Shown here: positions 36,218 to 46,198 of the stretch, piece by piece
How positions within the stretch are numbered: the first letter of the stretch is position 1
How the letters are laid out: each line of letters starts with the position of its first letter
Origin: DATFVA01 sp963774455
GTDB lineage: Bacteria > Bacteroidota > Ignavibacteria > Ignavibacteriales > Ignavibacteriaceae
Reading direction: 5' to 3'
NCBI GenBank assembly: GCA_963774455.1
Contig: CAVZFD010000005.1
Span: forward strand, 62,001 to 126,000
Length of the DNA stretch: 64,000 bases
Notes under the pieces: generated by a model
Databases searched by the model: none
Told to the model about the DNA's origin: nothing
Seen by the model: only the letters and a program-made list of their open reading frames with translations
Translations under genes and position numbers: made by a program

Positions 36218-36322
36218 TCATTTCAGAACGACATTTCTGTCTAAGTATTTAACTCATTGAATTATAATAAATTAACTAATTGGCATATGCCTTGAATATA
36301 ATTCATCATTCACGGAGGTAAA

Positions 36323-36700
36323 ATGAAAACAGAAGAATTATATAAAAGCAACGTTAGTCTGAATACATATAATAACAAACTTTACATAGATCCACAGTAT
36401 GGTCTCGACCATCATTCCTCATCAGTAAACTATGCCGTCTTTTCAAGTGAGTGGGACATTGAAGATGTAAGGGAAGACTATATCGTTAAAATTATTCATC
36501 GTGCAAGCGGAGATACAATATCCCTTTCATTCGGTTCGCTCAGAGATAAAATAAATTTTGTAAAAAACATTTATGCGGCAAGGCCTGTGAAACAAATAGG
36601 CAATGGAATGGAATTAGAGAAACTGGCTAACGAGCATCTTAAACCGTCCGGATCAAAATCTTTAACGGGGCTTTTGAATAAGATAGTTCCATTATTCTAA
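36323..36700 (+). CDS. Small hypothetical protein
   Basis: A 125-residue soluble protein without signal peptide, membrane helix or recognisable motif. A strong ribosome-binding site (GGAGGT, about 8 bp before the ATG) and a downstream terminator support it as a genuine single-gene transcript. The middle (KIIHRASGDTISLSFGSLRDKI) may be a small beta domain. Function unknown. Confidence 0.65.
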   Translation: MKTEELYKSNVSLNTYNNKLYIDPQYGLDHHSSSVNYAVFSSEWDIEDVREDYIVKIIHRASGDTISLSFGSLRDKINFVKNIYAARPVKQIGNGMELEKLANEHLKPSGSKSLTGLLNKIVPLF

Positions 36701-37008
36701 ACTTAAATAAAACCAGGGTACTATTTTAAAGGACTATTGAGGGGTAGTCCTTTTTTTATTTTAATGTAAAAACGTAGCATCGCTCTCTCGCCTGAGGATT
36801 TTTTTACCCAATTGATCGGAATACTGCTTTTGAATTGGCAAATCACTTAAAATTCGAATGAATTCCGTCTAAATGTTATGGAACAAAAATTGTTTATCAA
36901 AACGGGACGAATTACCCAGTAATTCACTCGAATAACTATTTATAATAACGGAAGCATAAATTAGCTGTAAATGCTGTCCTCAAAGTCCGTAAAGAAAAAA
37001 TACAACTA
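36701..37008. other. 308-bp gene-free stretch with terminator
   Basis: After the terminator at 36728-36759 I see no gene or further structure up to the histidine kinase; the remainder is AT-rich upstream sequence. Confidence 0.5.
36728..36759 (+). terminator. Rho-independent terminator
   Basis: Nine-base-pair stem AAAGGACTA / TAGTCCTTT with an 8-nt loop, followed by a run of T residues. It lies just after the hypothetical gene ending at 36700. Confidence 0.9.
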
Positions 37009-40000
37009 ATGAAAAAATATCAGCTTATCCTGTTATTAATAATATTTCTCTTACCTTCTTTAACTGCAGGTTCAGGAGCTAACAAAAAAATTAATCAGTA
37101 TGTCAGGCAAAGCTGGAAGACTGAAAACGGGCTGCCGCATAATACGATTACAGCGATAACCCAGACACCCGACGGATTTATATGGCTGGGCAGCAAGGAA
37201 GGACTTATCCGTTTCGATGGCAGGGAATTCATAGAATTTAATTCAAAAAATACTTCTGCCCTCAAAAACAATGAAATTTGGACGCTACTGACGGATTCGA
37301 AAGGTGTTATGTGGATAGGGACAAACGGGGGGGGACTCGTTAGTTTCCTGGGAGGGACATTTAAAAACTATAATACGGAAGATGGATTAGCAGATAATGC
37401 CGTTTGGTCTCTGTATGAGGACAGTAAGGGCAATATTTGGGTCGGCACCGGAGGAGGAGGAATTTCAGTACTTTCTAAGAATAAATTCAGAACGATTGAT
37501 ACGGGTAACGGATTATCGGGAAATTATATCTGGAGCATAACAGAGGATAGAAACGGTGCAATTTGGGCAGGCACGGACGGAAATTATGTTTCGCGTATTA
37601 CCGAAGATAGTATCAGAGATTTTTCAACATTTGACGGCTATCCCGGTAACTACACAATGGCAAGTCTGACTGACAAAAGTGGGAGACTCTGGTTCGGGGC
37701 CGCCGGTGTAGGTGTCGTCAGGTATGACGGGATAAATTTTAAAACTTTTACCATACAAGATGGAATCCCTGATAACATAATATGGAAAATTATCCAGGAT
37801 AAAGCAGGCAGCTTATGGATTGCAACCGACGGAGGATTAGTAAAATACAGCAGCGGAATTTTTGATGTGTTTAATGAACAGGACGGTTTACCGAGCAACA
37901 GTGTTTCAGCCTTATATGAAGATTATGAAGGAAATATTTGGACAGGGACAAGGGGCGGAGGGATAAGTAAATTTACAAATGGGCGAATAACTACGTTTAC
38001 AAATAAAGATGGATTAAGTCATAATAATGTCTATTCGGTATACGCCGATACTGAGGCTGAACTCTGGATTTGTACCAGTAAAGGTTTGAACCTGTTTAAG
38101 AATAATAAATTCTTCAATTCTTTCAAAGACATTGGACTTGATTATGATATAACGCTTTCAGTTGCAAGGCGGAGGAATGGTGAGATCTGGGTTGGAACTG
38201 ACGGTTCAGGTATTTTCCGCATGTTAAAAGGCCGTTTTATACATTACACAACCGAAGAGGGACTTGCGAGCAATACAATCTGGGCAATATATGAGGACCG
38301 AAAGGGAACGGTCTGGATTGGCGCCGACGGAGGCGGACTTATTAAATACACTCAAGATTCCTTTCAGAAATTTGAAGACCCCATGATGAAAGGAGAATTT
38401 ATTTCTTCTATTACCGAGGACAAGAAGGGTGCTCTATGGGTAGGATCACGGGACGGATCCGGTATTTTTAAAATTGAAGATGGGCGTGTCACTGCGTCTT
38501 TTAAAGAAAATCTTAGTGCTGAAGCTATCTGGTCGCTATATGCTGATGATGATAACAATATCTGGGTTGGTACTGAAAAGGGACTTTTCAAAATTAGAAA
38601 CAACAAGGTTTACAACTATAGTGCGCAGAACGGACTTCCTACCCAATTAATTTATGCAGTCATCGATGATGATTTCGGAAATCTCTGGCTCAGCTCTAAT
38701 ATAGGGTTAATCAGGATAAGAAAAAGAGATATTGAGGCAATAGATGCAGACAAAAAGAATACATTGTTCCCGTCAGTTTTCGGTACCGCAGAGGGGATGC
38801 AGACAACAGAATGTAATAACGGGTTTCCTTCCTGTACAAAAACCAAAGACGGAAGACTATGGTTCCCTACGGTAAAAGGAGTTGTAATGGTTGATCCTTA
38901 TGCCTTTGGATTAGATGTAAAGAGGATTCCTCTTGTTGTCGAAAGAGTTAAGATAAACGGGGAATATTTCAATCCGGATTCTGTTATTATAGCAGCGCCC
39001 GGAAAAGGTGACCTTGAATTTTACTTTGCTGCGCTTAGCTTTGGGGCTTTGGAAAAAGTGAATTACTATTATATGCTCAAAGGTTTTGATAAAAAGTGGA
39101 TTGACGGTGGAAAAAGAAGAGAAGCTTTTTATACCAATATTCCTCCCGGTGAATATACTTTTATGATAAAAGCATTTGATAATGACGGCAACACAAAAGA
39201 AGTCTCTGTTAGGTTTGAACTGGAACCACACTTTTACCAGACAGGATGGTTTTACGTAGCAGTCATTCTATTGCTTGCAGGAATTGTTTATTCGATTTAT
39301 AAGTTCAGGGTGATGCAGATCCGGAAACATGAACTGCTTCTTGAACAAAAAGTAGAGGAACGAAACCGTGAACTGATTGAAGAGATAAATAACAGGAAAC
39401 AAATTGAAGAAGAATTGATAGCAGCAAAAGAAACAGCGGAGAAAGCAAGTAAAGCCAAGAGTGAATTCCTTGCGAATATGAGTCATGAAATCCGCACCCC
39501 TATGAACGGCGTTATTGGAATGTCTGAGCTGCTCCTTGATTCTAATCTTGACAGTGAACAGCTGGAGTATGCTGAAACAATTAAGATGAGCGGAGATTCT
39601 CTTCTGACCCTGATTAATGACATCCTTGATTTTTCCAAGATAGAAGCCGGAAAGATTGAATTAGAAAATATACCTTTTAATTTGCACCTCTGTGTTGAAG
39701 AGGCAATAGATTTGAATGCTGACAAAGCATTGCGTAAAGGAATTTCATTAACAAGCGATATTGATAAAAATGTTCCCCTGTTAATTAAAGGAGATATTAC
39801 CCGGCTGCGACAGGTGCTGATCAACCTTATCAGCAATGGGGTAAAGTTTACTCGTGAAGGAGATGTCCATATTAGTGTATCACTGTTGGAAAACATCAAT
39901 GATTATTATACCATAAATTTTATAGTAAAAGATACCGGCATAGGCATACCTCAAAAATTTATGGACAGCCTGTTTCAATCATTCAGCCAGGCCGACTCCT

Positions 40001-40584
40001 CGACTACCAGGAATTATGGAGGTTCAGGACTAGGACTTGCAATCTCTCAAAAGCTGGTTAGACTTATGGATGGCGAAATATCGGTGCAGAGCGAGCTGAA
40101 TATAGGTTCAGAATTCTCTTTTTATATAAGGGTTAGGAAAGTCAAAGAAAAATCGGTTCTCAACGGTATTAGTTTTGAAAAAATCAAAAAGCTGGCTGAT
40201 GAGATCCCCTTGAATATACTTCTGGCCGAAGATAATCCTATAAATCAGAAAGTTGCGCTACACCTTTTGAACAAATTAGGGTATAATGCTGATGCCGTGT
40301 CTAACGGCAGTCTTGTTCTTGAATCACTTAAAATCAAAACATATGACCTGATTTTTATGGATATCCAGATGCCCGAACTTGATGGTCTGGCTGCAGCTAA
40401 AAAAATAATTGAAATTTACGGCGATAAGAGGCCGATGATTGTTGCTTTAACTGCAGATGCAACCATCGAGGGAAGAGAAAGATGTTATAATGCCGGAATG
40501 GATAATTACATAACAAAACCATTTAAAATCGATGAAATTATCAAGGCTCTTGAAACGGCAGGAAAGCTTACAGAGAGAGCGTAA
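37009..40584 (+). CDS. Hybrid two-component sensor histidine kinase with Reg_prop sensor
   Basis: The 1191-residue protein has a signal peptide (about 1-20), a periplasmic two-component-propeller region made of many Reg_prop repeats (recurring W(V/I)GTxGGG and GLP/GL...N blocks, about 35-590), a Y_Y_Y domain (about 640-735) and a TM helix (about 746-766). Cytoplasmic parts are HisKA with FLANMSHEIRTPMNG (phosphorylated His), HATPase motifs (NLISNGVKFT, DTGIGIP, GGSGLGLAIS) and a receiver (LLAEDNPINQK, DLIFMDIQMPELDG, ITKPF). Unlike Bacteroides HTCS proteins it lacks a C-terminal AraC domain, so its output partner must be elsewhere. It has no adjacent response regulator. Confidence 0.95.
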   Translation: MKKYQLILLLIIFLLPSLTAGSGANKKINQYVRQSWKTENGLPHNTITAITQTPDGFIWLGSKEGLIRFDGREFIEFNSKNTSALKNNEIWTLLTDSKGVMWIGTNGGGLVSFLGGTFKNYNTEDGLADNAVWSLYEDSKGNIWVGTGGGGISVLSKNKFRTIDTGNGLSGNYIWSITEDRNGAIWAGTDGNYVSRITEDSIRDFSTFDGYPGNYTMASLTDKSGRLWFGAAGVGVVRYDGINFKTFTIQDGIPDNIIWKIIQDKAGSLWIATDGGLVKYSSGIFDVFNEQDGLPSNSVSALYEDYEGNIWTGTRGGGISKFTNGRITTFTNKDGLSHNNVYSVYADTEAELWICTSKGLNLFKNNKFFNSFKDIGLDYDITLSVARRRNGEIWVGTDGSGIFRMLKGRFIHYTTEEGLASNTIWAIYEDRKGTVWIGADGGGLIKYTQDSFQKFEDPMMKGEFISSITEDKKGALWVGSRDGSGIFKIEDGRVTASFKENLSAEAIWSLYADDDNNIWVGTEKGLFKIRNNKVYNYSAQNGLPTQLIYAVIDDDFGNLWLSSNIGLIRIRKRDIEAIDADKKNTLFPSVFGTAEGMQTTECNNGFPSCTKTKDGRLWFPTVKGVVMVDPYAFGLDVKRIPLVVERVKINGEYFNPDSVIIAAPGKGDLEFYFAALSFGALEKVNYYYMLKGFDKKWIDGGKRREAFYTNIPPGEYTFMIKAFDNDGNTKEVSVRFELEPHFYQTGWFYVAVILLLAGIVYSIYKFRVMQIRKHELLLEQKVEERNRELIEEINNRKQIEEELIAAKETAEKASKAKSEFLANMSHEIRTPMNGVIGMSELLLDSNLDSEQLEYAETIKMSGDSLLTLINDILDFSKIEAGKIELENIPFNLHLCVEEAIDLNADKALRKGISLTSDIDKNVPLLIKGDITRLRQVLINLISNGVKFTREGDVHISVSLLENINDYYTINFIVKDTGIGIPQKFMDSLFQSFSQADSSTTRNYGGSGLGLAISQKLVRLMDGEISVQSELNIGSEFSFYIRVRKVKEKSVLNGISFEKIKKLADEIPLNILLAEDNPINQKVALHLLNKLGYNADAVSNGSLVLESLKIKTYDLIFMDIQMPELDGLAAAKKIIEIYGDKRPMIVALTADATIEGRERCYNAGMDNYITKPFKIDEIIKALETAGKLTERA

Positions 40585-40604
40585 TCAAATCATTTAAACG
40601 AAAA

Positions 40605-40639
40605 AAGTGGAATGAATTTCGGGTTTATTCATTCCACTT
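40605..40639. terminator. Long inverted repeat between convergent genes
   Basis: A perfect 12-bp stem, AAGTGGAATGAA (40605-40616) and TTCATTCCACTT (40628-40639), lies 20 bp after the histidine kinase stop. A run of A residues on its left would be a U-tract on the minus strand; no T-run follows on the plus strand. It probably helps terminate one or both convergent transcripts. Confidence 0.6.
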
Positions 40640-40798
40640 AGAGTGTTGTGCTTGAGACAAACATAGAGGGATTTTCTGATATATGCTCAGATATTAATCA
40701 CAGTTTCAGCCTTATTAATCAGAACCCTCCGTAAGTTATTAAATCTGAATTACTTACCTGTATTTACAATTTAGGGTAGAAAACTTCTCCCGGTTAAT

Positions 40799-40838
40799 AA
40801 AAAAACTGTCTCAAAAGTCTGAAAAAAATTTGAGACAG
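40799..40838 (-). terminator. Rho-independent terminator of the C25 protease gene
   Basis: Perfect 10-bp stem CTGTCTCAAA (40806-40815) / TTTGAGACAG (40829-40838), with a run of A residues at 40799-40805 that gives a U-tract on the minus strand. It lies just downstream of the minus-strand protease stop at 40849. Confidence 0.88.
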
Positions 40839-40848
40839 CCTCTCAGGT

Positions 40849-43800
40849 TTACCTGATCAGAACCATCTTTTTAATTTTAACGAAACTTCCCGCATCCAGT
40901 CTATAAAAATAAACTCCGCTTGCAAACGGCACACCGTTCCATTCATATTCATAATATCCCGGTTCCATCTTTTGATTAACCATTGTTGCCACTTCTTTAC
41001 CGAGTATGTCATATACCTTAAGGACAACCTTAACTTCTTTAGGAACACCGAATTTAATAGTTGTAGTAGGATTGAACGGATTGGGATAGTTCTGGGACAA
41101 ACTGAACTCAACGGGTATAATCGAGTAGTCGACAGCAATTACCTCAGAATAGCTGGAAGTTCCATCAAAGTCTATTTGTTTAAGCCTGTAGTAGGCCTTT
41201 CCTTTGCCGGTAGTAATATCAGCGTCCTTGAAAGAATATTGCTGGATTTCTGTTGTTGTTCCTTTACCTTTAACAGTTCCGATTTTACCAAAACGGATGT
41301 TATTGGTACTTCTCTCGATATCAAAACCAAGGTTGTTTGATTCGGTAGCTGTCGCCCATTTAAGGGTAATGCCGTTTTCATCAACATCAGCATTGAAGGA
41401 AGTAAGTTCAACAGGAATCGGGTTTAGTCCGAAGAAATCTATTATCTCAGCCATCAGCTCGTTTTTCGTCGAACGGGAATTTCCGTCGGATAATCCCCCG
41501 AACTCGAATGAAGTACCTATAGTCTTGTAGGTTCCTTCATCATATGCAACACCGCAGCCGTAAGCAGGACTAACATTATTAAATATCATTTCAGCCGGAG
41601 CCATATTAGTTATATGATCTATCCAGCTATTATCACCGGAATAAGTGAAGCTCATACCTTCCGTGAACGTACCTGCAACTCCCTGTACGGTGCTGAGATC
41701 ATTACCTCCGTCAGTAGTTCCGGTAATTTTAAACATTGGATGTACAGCGGTTTCATTATCGTAAAACCATGTATCACCGCCTTCCATATATATCATACCT
41801 CCGGCATTCAGGAAATCAGCCAGCGTTTGACCTTCGGTACTGCTTAACACATGGTTTGAACTGTATGTGCCTAGGCAAACGAATATTGACTGGTATATGC
41901 TAAGATCCGCCGGGAACGATAACGAATAATCATAAGTGATAGCGTGGTCATCAAGACAGGTCATTATGGCCGGGCTTGAATTGTGGTTTCCGTCGAGGCA
42001 GAGAATAAGCACCGGAACCTGACCTATAATTATGTTAAAGGAGCCCTGAGCACTAAGTCCCGGACTTGCAGATATATTAACTACAAATTCTGCAAGATGT
42101 CCGGTAGGAGTATTTTCATCCGCACTTACGCTGAACGTCTTCGTAACTGTGGCTCCTGCGGCTATGTTCCCATATGCCAGGGTTGCAGAATTTATTACTA
42201 CGTTCGGATCAGCGGATGTCAGCTCACCGAATACTGAAACAGCACCTGAAGAGCCCTCATTATTTATCTCAATTGATACATCAACAGTCTCACCTGGATC
42301 GAGTTTGCCATTATTATTTCCTCCCGGGTCGGAAATTGTAAAAGAGCCGAGTGTAAATACAGGTGCATGAGCCCTGAGACTAAAGTTGCATATCCAGTTA
42401 TTTGCTCCGTCAGTGGCAGTAACAAGGAATGGAATGGCATGCATATCGAGAATATTTGCATTTACATCAATTGCAAAGCCATCAGTCATCGTGATTGTTC
42501 CGCCGGCAGGTACAATTCCATAGAACTCGGATGAATCGGTTATATTCACATATTCATCGTCTGAATGGATATTAATTGTAACATTTGATGCATCTGATAC
42601 ACCAACATTATATGCCCGCAGAGAGAGCAGCGGGGATTCAGCATAATCCACAAGTCCGTCGTTATTGCCGGAAGCATCGTTTACAATACAGGTATCTACA
42701 ACAACGTAAGGACCCTCTGCCGGAACAACCTGGATCTGTGCTGAATATCTATAATAGTTCTGCTTGGTCACCGTCAAAGTCACAGTATTGCCCGGAGTTA
42801 TAACCGGTATCTCTATAGAAACTGTTGAACCGGTACCTTCAGTAACTCCGACTATTTCATTATTCAATGTAAGAGCGATCAGTGAATTTGCATCAGCAGA
42901 TACATCGAACGTCGGAACTCCCGTTACCATAACAGGATTATGAACCACATTCAGGTTCTGCGGCATATCAGTATATACTGTTGTGAATGCATCACCGAAC
43001 AGATGGAACAAATAATACACTGTATTCTTATCACCTGGATTATATGGCCAACTTGATGCTGCCAGGTAATATTTTCCGTATGAATTTGCGAAACCAGGGT
43101 AAATAAGATCGGGACCGCTTGTTCCGTAACCCGGATCAAAATCGGGCCACATATAATCCCACATTCCCCAGACATATGCATCATTAACAAACGAATAAGA
43201 AACCTCACTTGCTCCTATAGCGGCCAGTGCGCGGTGCGGATACCTGGTCAAAGCCTCGCAGAAAGATTCCGGTGAGTTATCATACTTACCTGTCAGGCAG
43301 TTAATTGAAAAGAAGAACGTTAGGTCATCATTGTTTAATCCTGAAAGGTTGCTGATTGTGTATGAAGGGGACGACCACCCATTCCAGTCACCGTGGTCGC
43401 GGTGAATAATTATAGATGCGCCTGCATTAATATCATTATTAATTCTTGCGGCGCTGCCTCCCCAGTCGGTAAGATGCGAAGGAATCTCGGGGATATAACC
43501 AAGACCATTAGGACCAAAATAGTTCACAACCATACCGGTATTGGGATTAGTTGACCAGTAAGAAGGCGGGCCGGTTGTTCCCGCAAACTCTCTTTTAGGG
43601 CTCTTCATAAGCGCTTGTTCCCAGAAACCATAACATACATCGGCACAGAGTATAAACCATCTGTCTGACTGCCATCCGCCGGCAGATACCGGGTTCTGGT
43701 AAAAGCCGGGATTTACCGGGGGCTGCTGTTCATAGTTCATAAATTTATGGACCAGTATCTCCAGGTGAGTTTCGTTCTCAGCTGTAAGTCGTGCAACAGT

Positions 43801-44898
43801 AAGATCCGGAAGTTCATCCTCATCAACATCGGCATAAAGATTATCTGATTTACAGTAGTTATCCCAGACAGGAGTAATTATACCATTTCCTGTGGCCGGA
43901 CCTGTACTATAATCACCGAGGAATAAAACGGCAACGGGGGGAATCGTCCAGGTCGTATAGGCGTTATCTATATAGTTTTCAATCAGCGAGGTATTGTTTC
44001 CGCCTATTTCTGTCAGTGTAACAATTCCTGTTCTAATGCCCTGCAGGGTTCTCCAGTTCTTTATAGAATCTGCCCAGGCAAGGTATGTAGGATTATCAGG
44101 ACTGATAATGAGGTATTCAAAATCTGATGTCCTCGAATCGGACTCATGCTTATAAATTACCTCGGGAAGAACTACACTATTCAGAAAAAGATTTTTTAAA
44201 ATAGGATCCCACCAACGATTTCTCAGCCTATTCTCACCGAACTGTCCATTACCGCCGGCAAAAGAAACCCTAATATTCAAATCCCTGTATACAATTAATT
44301 CTTTGGTTACAGGGTTATACTGGAACGGTGTTATTCCTATAATTCGTGCATCCACACCACGCACCTTCATCGGTTCTGAAACCATAACAGGGTTCTCAGG
44401 ATAAAATGTATTGCTGTTGTAAATGGATGTATTCGGTTTATAAAGAAGAGGTCCTATGTCGGTATCCAACGGAATCCTGGGGGCTGGTGAAACATCAATA
44501 TTTGAAAAAGTCTCAGTCCTTGAAGCTGTTATGTTAAAAGAAACCTGTGCACCCTGAGGCACGGCTATATACCTGCTTAAACCCGGCAGATCGGGAGCAC
44601 CTTCATTATTTGGCAGAAAGACATTCGGCAGAACAATTTTTTTCATGAGGGCGCCGTTTATGTCAATATCATCCAACAGGAACTGTTTTGTTGAATAATT
44701 GATCTCTACACCCATCGAAGAAGCCTTTGCAAGGGATATCCCCGCATCGTGCCAGCTGTCGGCATAGGAAATAGTCTGTGAGTTTACCAGCGAAGGAGTC
44801 AGAATTACAAGAATGAACGGCAGCAAACTCAAAAGCGAACGCTTTAGGAAAGTAGAAGTTTTCTCCACCTTATTTCTCCCGCATATTTGGACCTTCAC
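40849..44898 (-). CDS. Gingipain-like C25 cysteine protease with T9SS sorting domain
   Basis: The 1349-residue protein has a signal peptide (about 12-40), a propeptide-like region, and a C25 catalytic domain: YLIISPDN, VLFLGDY, catalytic His in HRDHGDWNG and catalytic Cys in FFFSINCLTGKY, matching gingipain order and spacing. Two CARDB/Ig-like repeats (GNNDGLVDYAESPLLSL..., GNNNGKLDPGETVDVSI...) follow. The C-terminus is a type A T9SS sorting domain beginning SQNYPNPFNPTTTIKFG and ending with a YFYRLDAG...KKMVLIR motif. It should be secreted across the outer membrane and cell-surface bound. The 44898 start is GTG; a GTG at 44868 has a better ribosome site (GGGAG). Confidence 0.94.
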   Translation of the reverse strand: MKVQICGRNKVEKTSTFLKRSLLSLLPFILVILTPSLVNSQTISYADSWHDAGISLAKASSMGVEINYSTKQFLLDDIDINGALMKKIVLPNVFLPNNEGAPDLPGLSRYIAVPQGAQVSFNITASRTETFSNIDVSPAPRIPLDTDIGPLLYKPNTSIYNSNTFYPENPVMVSEPMKVRGVDARIIGITPFQYNPVTKELIVYRDLNIRVSFAGGNGQFGENRLRNRWWDPILKNLFLNSVVLPEVIYKHESDSRTSDFEYLIISPDNPTYLAWADSIKNWRTLQGIRTGIVTLTEIGGNNTSLIENYIDNAYTTWTIPPVAVLFLGDYSTGPATGNGIITPVWDNYCKSDNLYADVDEDELPDLTVARLTAENETHLEILVHKFMNYEQQPPVNPGFYQNPVSAGGWQSDRWFILCADVCYGFWEQALMKSPKREFAGTTGPPSYWSTNPNTGMVVNYFGPNGLGYIPEIPSHLTDWGGSAARINNDINAGASIIIHRDHGDWNGWSSPSYTISNLSGLNNDDLTFFFSINCLTGKYDNSPESFCEALTRYPHRALAAIGASEVSYSFVNDAYVWGMWDYMWPDFDPGYGTSGPDLIYPGFANSYGKYYLAASSWPYNPGDKNTVYYLFHLFGDAFTTVYTDMPQNLNVVHNPVMVTGVPTFDVSADANSLIALTLNNEIVGVTEGTGSTVSIEIPVITPGNTVTLTVTKQNYYRYSAQIQVVPAEGPYVVVDTCIVNDASGNNDGLVDYAESPLLSLRAYNVGVSDASNVTINIHSDDEYVNITDSSEFYGIVPAGGTITMTDGFAIDVNANILDMHAIPFLVTATDGANNWICNFSLRAHAPVFTLGSFTISDPGGNNNGKLDPGETVDVSIEINNEGSSGAVSVFGELTSADPNVVINSATLAYGNIAAGATVTKTFSVSADENTPTGHLAEFVVNISASPGLSAQGSFNIIIGQVPVLILCLDGNHNSSPAIMTCLDDHAITYDYSLSFPADLSIYQSIFVCLGTYSSNHVLSSTEGQTLADFLNAGGMIYMEGGDTWFYDNETAVHPMFKITGTTDGGNDLSTVQGVAGTFTEGMSFTYSGDNSWIDHITNMAPAEMIFNNVSPAYGCGVAYDEGTYKTIGTSFEFGGLSDGNSRSTKNELMAEIIDFFGLNPIPVELTSFNADVDENGITLKWATATESNNLGFDIERSTNNIRFGKIGTVKGKGTTTEIQQYSFKDADITTGKGKAYYRLKQIDFDGTSSYSEVIAVDYSIIPVEFSLSQNYPNPFNPTTTIKFGVPKEVKVVLKVYDILGKEVATMVNQKMEPGYYEYEWNGVPFASGVYFYRLDAGSFVKIKKMVLIR

Positions 44899-45197
44899 CC
44901 GGCAGGGAACCGGCTGCTGATCCGGATTAATAATGGCTTAATACTGAATGCAGAATTTAAGATGCCTTAGAATGATTAAAAAGCTGCTAAGACCTGCTCT
45001 GATTCAAGTAATAAGTATGCTTTTTAACAAGTATAATCAGAATCAATTATCCCTTAACATCGTTAATTCATTATTAAAAGTAAATAAGCGCAATTATTTT
45101 TATAAGAAATGAACATATTTGTCTGATTTGATAAACAAATTATCCGGGAGAGAATATTAGATATATAAATCTCAAGAGCTGGTTAGTGACGGATTCT

Positions 45198-45671
45198 CTA
45201 AACCTGCGAAAAATTTATTTCTGGGAGCCTGACCTTAATAACTACCTTCTTTACTTTTACGGGTTCTCCAACCATTAACCCAGGCATATGTAGATCGGAA
45301 GGGAAGAAAATCACAAATATACCTTCTTCAAGCTTGAGATAGTTTTTTTCTCCGCAATAAAGAATAAAGTCGTTAGCATCATCATATTCAGTCGCAGGGT
45401 CCTGCCCATTGAAAAGGGAATATCCTATCAGTTCAGATCCCCGGGCCATAAAATGTATATCTATATATTTCCGGTGTGCCTCAAGACGACAGTCCTCGAG
45501 GTCCTTCGTAGTGTAATCATTGACAATAGAAAAAATATCATCGCCGGATATTTCATGTTTACCATTTTGAAGCTTTGAGAAGTCAGTATCTCTTAAATAT
45601 TTCAGAGCGCGGACGATCGTCGGATGCATATCAGCATAAAGCTGAACATTTTCAATCTTATCAAGAATCAT
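45198..45671 (-). CDS. YhcH/YjgK/YiaL-family protein (DUF386)
   Basis: A 157-residue cupin-like protein of the YhcH/YiaL family, associated in other bacteria with sialic acid or sugar metabolism (possible anomerase or isomerase). Family signatures include LEAHRKYIDIHFMARGSELIGY near residue 65 and FPSDLHMPGLMV with likely metal-binding His, plus VKKVVIKVRL at the end. No sugar catabolic genes are nearby, so the context does not define the substrate. Confidence 0.92.
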   Translation of the reverse strand: MILDKIENVQLYADMHPTIVRALKYLRDTDFSKLQNGKHEISGDDIFSIVNDYTTKDLEDCRLEAHRKYIDIHFMARGSELIGYSLFNGQDPATEYDDANDFILYCGEKNYLKLEEGIFVIFFPSDLHMPGLMVGEPVKVKKVVIKVRLPEINFSQV

Positions 45672-45797
45672 TAATTCCCCCGGTTAGTAAATAAAATTTC
45701 AACTGATATATAACTAAAAATTTATTCATTAGCATATTTTAATTAAACATACCGCTGGATCAGCACCGGTTGAACTATAATTGAAAGGATTTAATAT

Positions 45798-45824
45798 TTT
45801 GTTTTACAGAAATGACTAATTTTG
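45798..45824 (+). promoter_or_regulatory. Bacteroidetes-type promoter candidate
   Basis: TTTG (45798-45801) and a good TAATTTTG -7 element (45817-45824) are separated by 15 bp, a slightly short spacer. They lie 22-28 bp upstream of the SemiSWEET start codons. Confidence 0.4.
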
Positions 45825-45846
45825 ATCTTCATATTTTCGGGAGTTA

Positions 45847-46125
45847 GTGAAGATGGTTACACTGATAGGATACCTTGCAGCGGCTTGTACGACTGTATCA
45901 TTTATACCCCAGGTTGTAAAAGTATATAAAACCAGGCGGACAAAGGATATTTCCCCAGGTATGTTTTTATTGATGACGACAGGAGTGGTGCTCTGGCTGA
46001 TCTACGGAATTTTATTTGGCTCAGCGCCGATTACAGCTGCAAATGCCGTAACGTTGATTTTTTCACTTTACATACTCATAATGAAGATCCGTCTGGATAT
46101 AATTCCAGCTAAAAAAATCTCATGA
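45847..46125 (+). CDS. SemiSWEET-family sugar transporter
   Basis: A 92-residue protein with three membrane helices and a PQ-loop motif (TTVSFIPQVVKVYKTRRTKDIS), the arrangement of bacterial SemiSWEETs, which dimerise to move mono- or disaccharides along their gradient. The conserved Trp/Asn region (GVVLWLIYGILFGSAPITAANAVTL) is also present. The frame has GTG at 45847 and ATG at 45853; the latter is a typical start. It precedes a cation-efflux gene, 73 bp away. Confidence 0.93.
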   Translation: MKMVTLIGYLAAACTTVSFIPQVVKVYKTRRTKDISPGMFLLMTTGVVLWLIYGILFGSAPITAANAVTLIFSLYILIMKIRLDIIPAKKIS

Positions 46126-46198
46126 TTAAAGTGAATAAAATCATTCTTCTTTCTGAAAAGTTTGTTAGTTTATTACAAAATTTCATTTATTTGTAAAT

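Noticed and set aside
39483..39899. 138-codon minus-strand open frame within the histidine kinase gene
   Set aside because: It lies antisense to conserved HisKA/HATPase motifs and has no features of its own.
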